From an uncultured Erythrobacter sp. (GTDB lineage Bacteria > Pseudomonadota > Alphaproteobacteria > Sphingomonadales > Sphingomonadaceae): a DNA stretch of 64,000 nt. The position numbers and the translations under genes were made by a program. Location: NCBI GenBank assembly GCA_937969505.1, contig CALBWA010000003.1:1-64000 (forward strand), in the 5' to 3' direction. Numbering within the stretch: the stretch's first letter is position 1; every line of letters starts with the position of its first letter. Under the pieces are notes generated by a model. The model did not search any database. It was not told the origin of the DNA and saw only the letters and a program-made list of their open reading frames with translations. Positions 57,432 to 64,000 of this stretch are shown here, one piece after another.

Positions 57432-60400
57432 ATGGCCCCGCGCGTCTGTGTGGCCGCTCTTGGGGGACTCTTGATTGCCGGAGCAATCGGACATTCTGTT
57501 CCCGCGCAGGCCGATGTTCAGGAGTTAAGATCCGAATTCGTCACTCCTCCTGACGAGGCGCGTCCGTGGACCTGGTTCCATGTAATGAGCGGGAACATGA
57601 CCCGTGAAGGGATCACCAAAGATCTCGAAGCGATGGAGCGTGTCGGCATTGGCGGCATCGTTTTGTTTCATGTGACGCAGGGTATTTCCTATGGTCCGGT
57701 CAAATTCAATTCACCCGAACATCTCGAACTGATTGAGCATGTCGCCGCGGAATGTGAGCGGCTTGGACTGAAATTTTCGTTCCATAATGCAGATGGCTGG
57801 TCTTCGACGGCAGGACCATGGGTTTCACCGGAACATTCGATGAAGCGAGTGGTCTGGAACGAAACCGTTGTCGATGGCGGAATGGTATCGGTTCAGCTTG
57901 GACAGCCTGGTAAAGTTGATGGTTTCTATCGCGATATTGCAGTCATTGCCTACCCATCCTTGGCAGGTGAATTGGCCGATCTGGACAGAAATGCTGTCGT
58001 ATCGTCATCAGACATAAATTTCGATCTTGATGCAGTTACCGACGGTGAAGTCTTCACCCAAAGCCTTCTGACAGCATCGCAAGAAAAGCCGGGTTGGGTG
58101 CAATTCAGCTATGATCAGCCCGTGCCCATCCGCAGTCTCACTGTTGGTAATATCGCCGAACGTGACATCAAGATTGCGTTACAAGTCTCTGATGACGGGA
58201 CGAATTTTCGCACCATTCGTCAGTTCAATAAGACTCGGCTTTTGCGTGTTGAGTGGGAAGTGGATGCCACTTTTGCCCCGGTCAAAGCGCGCCACTTCCG
58301 GGTAACTTTCGACAACAAGGCTCTGATCGGTGAAATCGCGCTTTCGCAGCTTGCGAACGTGGCAAATGCGTCTGGTCATAGCGGTATGGGATATGTCCCT
58401 GGCAACCAATTGCCTGTGCAGGCAACCCCGCCGGTCGGAGATATATTGCAGAGCGATGCCATCAGGGATTTGTCGCAATTTGTTGGCGCGGACGGACGTT
58501 TGCAAACGACATTGCCTGCAGGCCAATGGACCGTCATGCGCTTCGGATATACCTCCACCGGCGCGCGCAATGTAAACCCTTCTCCTGAAGGTAACGGGCT
58601 GGAGGTCGACAAGTTTTATGCCTCTGCGTTCGGTGTGCATTACGACGCCTTCATTGCACCCATAATCAGGCGGGCAAGGGCGGTCGCGCCTAACGCATTG
58701 GCTGGCGTGATGATCGACAGTTATGAGGTTGGCGGTCAGAACTGGACGCAGGATTACGATACGCAGTTCGAGCAATTGCACGGCATCGATCTGAAGGATT
58801 GGTTGCCTATCTATGCCGGTCGATTTGTCTCCAGCGCCACCGCGACAACCGACATGTTCGCCAAAATCCGTAAGTTCAATGCGCAATTGATCAACGAGAA
58901 CTATTACGGCGAATTTGCTCGATTGATGGAAAAGGAGGATCTGGAAAGCCTGATCCAGCCTTACGGGCTTGGGCCATTTGACGAGTTGAAAGTCGCCTCG
59001 GTAGCCTCCATCCCAGCTGGCGAATTCTGGGTACGCCGCGATGACTTGTCCAACCTTAATGGAGCTGTCTCGGCCGGGCGAACTTATGGCAAGCCGATCA
59101 TTGCTGCAGAGGCTTTCACGGCCGTTTGGGACGATAATTGGTTTTTCAATCCGGCATTCGGGAAGAAATGGGGGGACCGAGCCTGGGTGGCCGGGGTGAA
59201 TCAGTTCTTCTTCCACCGGTTCGCCCATCAGGCGAACACCCATGTAATGCCAGGCATGACCATGAACCGCTGGGGTTCGCATTTTGATCGTACGCAGCCA
59301 TGGTGGGACAAAGGTGGCGCGGCATGGTTCACCTACATGGCAAGGGGCCAGCACATGCTGAGGCAAGGCCTAGCGGTGTCCGATGTTGCTATGGCTATCG
59401 GTTCGAACAGCCCGGTCGTCTGTCCGCAAAAGTCAGAGGCAAGCAAACATCTACCTGCCGGGGTAGAGTTTGATTGTGTCGACACACCGACGTTGCTGGA
59501 TCGCAGTCGGTTCGAGGGCGGTGCTATGGTGCTCGAAAGTGGCGCAAGATATTCGATGATCTGGTGGCCTCATGATCATGCGCCTTCTCCTGTTGAAGCT
59601 GCCCGTCTCCAGGAAGCGCGGCAAGCAGGTGTTCCGGTGGCCATGGCGGATCGTGGGGACTTAGCAGGCCAGGTGTTCATGGCTGCTGGTCTGCACCCTC
59701 GGATTTCCTCGAACGGGGATTTGCCTTCGTTTACGCATAGAAAACTCGGTACAAGTGAGATTTTCTTCATCTTCAACGATGCTGATGAACGCAGAAACTT
59801 TGATCTGTGCTTCAGAGTGGATGGAAAGCCTGGGGAAGAATGGCACCCGGTTAACGGCGGCAGTCGGCAATTGACCGGGACAGTCGATGCGCGTGGCTGC
59901 ACGAAGACCTCACTTGAGCTTGCACCTTATGAGTCGCGCTTTCTTGTTTTCGACAAAAGTTTCGCTGCCTTATCGGAAGTAGCGACTCAAGTTGGCGAAT
60001 CTAAGACCTTGGCCAACCTTGATCGGGGTTGGTCAATCAGTTTTGACCAGGCCTATGGCAATGCCGATGACCTGGCCGACAGCGATCTGTTCGACTGGAG
60101 CAAGAGTGATGATCCAAAGATGCATCATTTTTCTGGTAAGGCGACTTACCGCACTTCGTTTGATCTGACGGCGGACAACATCAAAGGCGCGCCGTCTGTT
60201 GTGCTTAATCTCGGACAAGTTGAAACGGTGGCAAGTGTTCGCGTCAACAATCAGGAGATCGGCACGGTCTGGACCGCGCCCTATGCTATCGACATTTCGT
60301 CCGCGCTTCGCGAGGGGCGTAATGAGCTGGAAATCGAAATCGCCAATCTCTGGGTGAACCGCTTGATTGGCGACGCTGCCCTTCCGGACACAAGCGGCTA

Positions 60401-60599
60401 TATCCCTGAAGATAATATCGGGTATCGTCCCGAGGAGAACCTTCCCAGACGGAACATGGTGGATTGGTACAGCTCCAACGAACCCCCTCCTCCTGGTCCC
60501 CGACGGACCTTTGCAACCCATTATTTCCAGAAGGCGGGAGACCCATTGATCCCGTCAGGTCTAATCGGGCCGGTGACCATTACAACTCAGGACAACTAA
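57432..60599 (+). CDS. GH106 family alpha-L-rhamnosidase (second copy)
   Basis: About 1055 residues from the ATG at 57432, which follows GGAAG; ATGs at 57405 and 57351 also lie in frame. The signal peptide ends near AQA. It matches the copy at 14539 closely: WFHVMSGNMTREGITKDLEA, FHNADGWSS, NTHVMPGMTMNRWGSHFDRT and NLWVNRLIGDAA. One in-frame difference is a longer segment before the C-terminal WYSSNEPPPPGPRRTF. It should release L-rhamnose from lyase products. The upstream lyase gene ends 28 bp before and the DUF5060 gene starts 1 bp after the stop. Confidence 0.88.
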   Translation: MAPRVCVAALGGLLIAGAIGHSVPAQADVQELRSEFVTPPDEARPWTWFHVMSGNMTREGITKDLEAMERVGIGGIVLFHVTQGISYGPVKFNSPEHLELIEHVAAECERLGLKFSFHNADGWSSTAGPWVSPEHSMKRVVWNETVVDGGMVSVQLGQPGKVDGFYRDIAVIAYPSLAGELADLDRNAVVSSSDINFDLDAVTDGEVFTQSLLTASQEKPGWVQFSYDQPVPIRSLTVGNIAERDIKIALQVSDDGTNFRTIRQFNKTRLLRVEWEVDATFAPVKARHFRVTFDNKALIGEIALSQLANVANASGHSGMGYVPGNQLPVQATPPVGDILQSDAIRDLSQFVGADGRLQTTLPAGQWTVMRFGYTSTGARNVNPSPEGNGLEVDKFYASAFGVHYDAFIAPIIRRARAVAPNALAGVMIDSYEVGGQNWTQDYDTQFEQLHGIDLKDWLPIYAGRFVSSATATTDMFAKIRKFNAQLINENYYGEFARLMEKEDLESLIQPYGLGPFDELKVASVASIPAGEFWVRRDDLSNLNGAVSAGRTYGKPIIAAEAFTAVWDDNWFFNPAFGKKWGDRAWVAGVNQFFFHRFAHQANTHVMPGMTMNRWGSHFDRTQPWWDKGGAAWFTYMARGQHMLRQGLAVSDVAMAIGSNSPVVCPQKSEASKHLPAGVEFDCVDTPTLLDRSRFEGGAMVLESGARYSMIWWPHDHAPSPVEAARLQEARQAGVPVAMADRGDLAGQVFMAAGLHPRISSNGDLPSFTHRKLGTSEIFFIFNDADERRNFDLCFRVDGKPGEEWHPVNGGSRQLTGTVDARGCTKTSLELAPYESRFLVFDKSFAALSEVATQVGESKTLANLDRGWSISFDQAYGNADDLADSDLFDWSKSDDPKMHHFSGKATYRTSFDLTADNIKGAPSVVLNLGQVETVASVRVNNQEIGTVWTAPYAIDISSALREGRNELEIEIANLWVNRLIGDAALPDTSGYIPEDNIGYRPEENLPRRNMVDWYSSNEPPPPGPRRTFATHYFQKAGDPLIPSGLIGPVTITTQDN

Positions 60600-60600
60600 A

Positions 60601-63069
60601 ATGTTCAATCGTGTTCTCGCGCTGACCTGCTTTCTGCTTTCAATTTCTTTTGCCGGAGCTGCATTGGGCCAGGAAGTGTCCGGCACAGGAGCCAGGTTTG
60701 AATCAGTCACACTGACGCTTGTCGGGCCTGACATGGACGAGCGCGAAGGCCGCAATCCGTTTGCAGACGTTCGGCTGGATTGGACCGTGACCCAGGGAGA
60801 CAAAAGCTGGGTCATTCCTGGCTATTTTGCGGGATGCGGCGATGCAGCGGATAGCGGTTGTACAGGAGGTAATATCTGGCGCGCCCACTTTGTACCGCCG
60901 CATGAGGGCAGCTACAGCTGGAAAATAGATTTTCGCAGCGGTCCCGGCATGGCCACCTCGCCCGGTCCGGGAAAACGGCTAAGCGGCCATGGTTCCAGCG
61001 GAAGCTTCGCCATTTCGGGTCAGTCATCCGACCCGGTCAGGGCACGGGGGTTGCTGCAATATACTGGCGAAACCTATTATCGGTTCGCCGGAGATAACAG
61101 CGTATTCTTCAAATTCGGGCCGGATGCTCCGGAAAATATGCTGGCATTTTCAGACTTTGACGGGACACCGGACTACAAGGGCTTCCGCAAGAGCTGGGAT
61201 GCGCATGTCGGGGATCTGACTGGCGAGGGTGCAGCTTATTTATGGGGCCAGACCAAATCCGGTGCCGGCTTATTGGGTATGATCGATTATCTGGCCGGTG
61301 CTGGTGCCAATTCGGTGTCCATGCTGCTGTGGAATGCTGGCGGTGATGATCGCAATGTCTTCCCTCACCTCTTGGCTGTTCCACCGCAGGAATATGCAGA
61401 CATGAAGCCCATGGCGCAGTGGTCCGACGGGTTGATCCAGGACCGGTTTGACATCTCCAAGCTTGATCAATGGCAGCGCGCCCTGTCCTATGCCGACAAG
61501 CGCGGTCTCCACCTGCATTTCAAATTGCAGGAGACCGAAAACGATACCTTCATGGATGGTGGTGCGCTCGGGCCGATGCGCAAGCTCTACCTGCGCGAGA
61601 TGGTGGCAAGGTTCGGCCATTTTCTCGCATTGACGTGGAACCTTGGTGAAGAGAATGTCCAGCATCCTGGCGATGTGCGCCACATGGCGTCATATCTCGC
61701 AGCGCTTGATCCTTACGACCATCCTCTGGTGCTCCATTCCTATCCTGACCAGAAACAACGGTACCGTGCCTTCCTCGGGCCGGACTCATCGCTAAATGGA
61801 TTGAGCCTCCAGGGACGCCTTGATGACATCACCGATCTGCGACCTGATGTGATCACATGGCTTCGCGAAGCGCAACTTGCCGGCAAGCCCATGGTCATGG
61901 CCTATGACGAGCCTGGTCGGGCCGATGGCGGGGCGGGAGTTGATCCTGACTATCCCGATGATCGACTGCCAAGCAAGCGGGATGTAATCTTGGACCCAGA
62001 TCTGTTCCTGCGCGATGGACTGTGGAATGCGCTGACGGCGGGTGCGAACGGGGTGGAAGCCTATTATGGTTACAGGACCGGCTGCAGTGATCTTGATTGT
62101 CAGGATCACAGAACCCGTGCCCGCTTGTGGCGTGAAGGGAAGGTCGCACTCGACTTTTTCAGACAGCATGTCGGTGACCGGGCCGTCAGAATGATAGCAG
62201 CTGATCATGTGACGCATGCTCAGGATGACTTTGTTTTTGCAGAGCCGGGCGAGTTTTATGTCATCGTTCCCGGGGCGGGCGAAACGGTGATGGTCACAGG
62301 CGGTATTGAGGGGCGCTTTACGATCCGCTGGTTTGACCGTGTGAATGGCGGTGCCCTGCAGATCGGATCGATTGCCGAAGTTGACAACCATCCACGCAAT
62401 ACTCCGATCGGCGAACCGCCCGAAGGTGGTAGCGGCAAATGGATCGCAGTGGTCAGCAGAATTGACCAGGGTATCTTGGTGGAAGCGGAAGATTTCGTGG
62501 CTCAGCGCGCAGACGATGTTCGCCAATGGTGCCGCGTTGCCGAGTGCCCAGACGGATGGCAGCGCGACGGAGCTGCCAATTTTGTCGCGTTGGTTCCAGA
62601 TACTCGCGTTACGCATGATGACGAGTTGATCCGGGGCGAAAACTTCAGTGGCGAGCCCGGAAAGATGGCAATCCTGTCTTACGATGTCGAATTCCCAGTA
62701 GCCGGCCGCTGGTATCTGTGGGTGCGGGCGCATTCACTCGGGACGGAAGACAACGGTTTGCATGCCGGTCTCAATGGCGAGTGGCCTGAAAGTGGCGCGC
62801 GGATCCAGTATTGTGAGGGCCGAAATCGTTGGCACTGGGACAGCCGACAGCGCACGCGAGAAGATCACTGCGGTGTGAGGGGCGGCCTTTGGCTCGATGT
62901 GCCGACCGCAGGCACACACCGTGTCGAATTTTCCATGCGAGAGGATGGCTTCGTCTTTGACGCCTTTTACCTCACGCTCAGCCCATACATGCCTGATGAT
63001 CTTGCGCAGGCCAACGCGCAAGCCAAAGCGAATCTTGCAGAGGGGCAAACGAAGAAGGGTGCCCACTGA
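60601..63069 (+). CDS. DUF5060 / TIM-barrel glycoside-hydrolase-like protein of unknown specificity
   Basis: 822 residues, signal peptide cleaved after ALG. Order: an N-terminal Ig-like DUF5060 domain (FESVTLTLVG, NPFADVRLDWTV, about 30-140), a TIM-barrel-like catalytic part (FKFGPDAPENMLAFSDFDG to GANGVEAYYGYRTG, about 160-505) with FLALTWNLGEENVQHPGD carrying a Glu pair that could be acid/base, a beta domain like the putative collagen-binding domain (EFYVIVPGAGETVMV, IRWFDRVNGG, about 545-590), and a C-terminal sheet resembling carbohydrate-binding modules (GRWYLWVRAHSLG). Such proteins are glycosidases in related loci. Being packed between GH106 and a lyase, it probably attacks the same polymer, but no CAZy family can be assigned by eye. 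Confidence 0.78.
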   Translation: MFNRVLALTCFLLSISFAGAALGQEVSGTGARFESVTLTLVGPDMDEREGRNPFADVRLDWTVTQGDKSWVIPGYFAGCGDAADSGCTGGNIWRAHFVPPHEGSYSWKIDFRSGPGMATSPGPGKRLSGHGSSGSFAISGQSSDPVRARGLLQYTGETYYRFAGDNSVFFKFGPDAPENMLAFSDFDGTPDYKGFRKSWDAHVGDLTGEGAAYLWGQTKSGAGLLGMIDYLAGAGANSVSMLLWNAGGDDRNVFPHLLAVPPQEYADMKPMAQWSDGLIQDRFDISKLDQWQRALSYADKRGLHLHFKLQETENDTFMDGGALGPMRKLYLREMVARFGHFLALTWNLGEENVQHPGDVRHMASYLAALDPYDHPLVLHSYPDQKQRYRAFLGPDSSLNGLSLQGRLDDITDLRPDVITWLREAQLAGKPMVMAYDEPGRADGGAGVDPDYPDDRLPSKRDVILDPDLFLRDGLWNALTAGANGVEAYYGYRTGCSDLDCQDHRTRARLWREGKVALDFFRQHVGDRAVRMIAADHVTHAQDDFVFAEPGEFYVIVPGAGETVMVTGGIEGRFTIRWFDRVNGGALQIGSIAEVDNHPRNTPIGEPPEGGSGKWIAVVSRIDQGILVEAEDFVAQRADDVRQWCRVAECPDGWQRDGAANFVALVPDTRVTHDDELIRGENFSGEPGKMAILSYDVEFPVAGRWYLWVRAHSLGTEDNGLHAGLNGEWPESGARIQYCEGRNRWHWDSRQRTREDHCGVRGGLWLDVPTAGTHRVEFSMREDGFVFDAFYLTLSPYMPDDLAQANAQAKANLAEGQTKKGAH

Positions 63070-64000
63070 TGAGATTGAAGCGATTTGTTCCATCGATTTT
63101 TGCGGCTTCGTGTTTATTTCTGGGTGATACTGCCGGCCTGGCAGAAGGGGCACATGATGCCGACCGCGCCTACATCACCGGCTGGGACCAGCTGACCGCA
63201 AGCTCGCACACGTCGGACGGAATGGAGCGGTCGCGGGACGGCAAGCCGCGTTTCGCCGGGCCCTTGGGGGCGCAAGCGGTTAGCTATAAGGGCTATCAGT
63301 ATGTCGTATTCTATAGCGGTCGTGATCGCAGCAAGCCACGAGACGAAGCGGCATCTTATGTCGTCGTTGCGAGGCGTAAATTGGGCGCTTTTGACTGGGA
63401 ATACTCGGTGCTGGACGGATACAGGATCACGTCCGATGACGCTCACAACCGTCAAACCATAGGGATATCGGGAGGCGATGGAGTAATCCACATCTCCTTT
63501 GATCATCACGCTCGGCCAAAGATGAATTATGCTGCGACCGCCACAGGTGTTGCCGATAACCCCGCTGCCGTATCTTGGGACAACAGCGTGTTCAAATACG
63601 CTGAAAACCTCGGCCGCGACCCAAAGACGCGCCTCAACGTGACCTACCCATCCTTCAAGGCTTTTCCGGGCGGTAATCTGGTGGTCTATTTCCGCTCGGG
63701 CGGTTCCTATGGTGGTGACATGCGGCTGGGTAAATATGATGCCGAAACCGGGAAATGGGGCAAGGTCCATACAGTCTCGACACGTCGTGGCACATTTCAG
63801 GGACTCGAAACATCGCGTGGTCCCTATCTGGCCAATGGAATGCAAGTTGGCGGAGACGGCTCACTCCATGCGGCATGGGTATTCCGCGAGCGGCCATGCG
63901 ATTACACCACCGCATCGCGCAGCGAGATTTTCTGTAATCACGGCCTATTTTATGCCAAATCGCTTGACGAAGGGCGCACGTGGCTAAGGGCGGATGGATC
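63069..64000 (+). CDS. BNR_4 beta-propeller polysaccharide lyase, PL24-like, cut by window end
   Basis: The ATG at 63069 overlaps the previous stop by one base (TGATG), and the frame is open for 310 codons to the window end. A signal peptide (FAASCLFLGDTAGLA) is followed by propeller blades: DAHNRQTIGISGGDGVIHIS, FDHHARPKMNY, VVYFRSGGSYGGDMRLGKYD and HAAWVFRERP. His126 and His147 lie 21 apart, the spacing I recall for the PL24 ulvan lyase LOR_107, against 20 in the first lyase. It probably is a second lyase with different cutting preference. The C-terminal part is missing here. Confidence 0.8.
   Translation, partial: MRLKRFVPSIFAASCLFLGDTAGLAEGAHDADRAYITGWDQLTASSHTSDGMERSRDGKPRFAGPLGAQAVSYKGYQYVVFYSGRDRSKPRDEAASYVVVARRKLGAFDWEYSVLDGYRITSDDAHNRQTIGISGGDGVIHISFDHHARPKMNYAATATGVADNPAAVSWDNSVFKYAENLGRDPKTRLNVTYPSFKAFPGGNLVVYFRSGGSYGGDMRLGKYDAETGKWGKVHTVSTRRGTFQGLETSRGPYLANGMQVGGDGSLHAAWVFRERPCDYTTASRSEIFCNHGLFYAKSLDEGRTWLRADG

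Noticed and set aside
14539..64000. Rhamnogalacturonan-I (pectin) as the substrate of the locus
   Set aside because: GH78, GH106 and GH105 also occur in pectin loci, but three sulfatases, propeller BNR_4 lyases and xylose genes fit sulfated ulvan better, and no galactan/arabinan enzymes are present.
1..64000. Insertion sequences, prophage genes or CRISPR arrays
   Set aside because: No transposase, integrase, phage structural gene or regularly spaced repeat array is visible anywhere in the window.

Overview
The window looks like chromosomal DNA of a marine alphaproteobacterium, most likely Sphingomonadales. Evidence: moderately GC-rich Gram-negative genes, three large TonB-dependent receptors (two of the type common in sphingomonad carbohydrate loci) with no SusD partners, a tRNA-Met 3' end of alphaproteobacterial type, and RhaI-type rhamnose catabolism. 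The taxonomic call is inference; no rRNA or marker gene is present.

Layout. 1-387: the end of an AraC-type regulator and a 51-bp 3' piece of a tRNA-Met gene, which reads as the right-hand attachment site of an element lying to the left of the window. 0.9-6.7 kb: two unrelated backbone genes, a TPR/GGDEF/EAL cyclic-di-GMP protein and a subtilisin-type autotransporter with eight 7-residue repeats. 7.2-14.5 kb: a compact sucrose/fructoside locus (ROK fructokinase, GH68 enzyme, TonB receptor, sugar symporter, LacI repressor) with two TTGCAAACGATTGCAA operators in the divergent promoter.

14.5-64 kb (and beyond the right edge): a large polysaccharide utilisation locus whose enzyme set fits ulvan, the green-algal polymer of rhamnose-3-sulfate, glucuronate/iduronate and xylose. 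It holds two BNR_4 beta-propeller lyases of PL24/PL25 type (the second cut by the window end), a GH105 unsaturated uronyl hydrolase, alpha-L-rhamnosidases (one GH78, two GH106), a GH3 enzyme, three sulfatases, two right-handed beta-helix proteins, a DUF5060/TIM-barrel protein and two TonB receptors. Catabolic modules follow: xylA-xylB-aldose epimerase for xylose; rhaI, rhaK, a fused rhamnulose-1-phosphate aldolase/lactaldehyde dehydrogenase and lactate dehydrogenase for rhamnose; kduI-kduD plus a hydratase-like protein for unsaturated uronate. A DeoR regulator sits beside the rhamnose genes.

The most unusual part is at 17.9-22.4 kb. A Tat-exported small subunit and a GMC flavoprotein (the pairing seen in glucoside 3-dehydrogenases) face a lipoprotein in which a sulfatase is fused to a DUF1080 (3-keto-disaccharide hydrolase) domain. 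Together they suggest, as a hypothesis, an oxidative route: desulfation exposes the 3-OH of rhamnose, the GMC enzyme oxidises it, and the DUF1080 domain cleaves the 3-keto-glycoside. I also see three candidate operator families: TTGCAA palindromes (sucrose), a TGACACCGGT-type palindrome at the uronate genes, and a TGATT-N15-TGAT arrangement 31-41 bp upstream of several locus genes.
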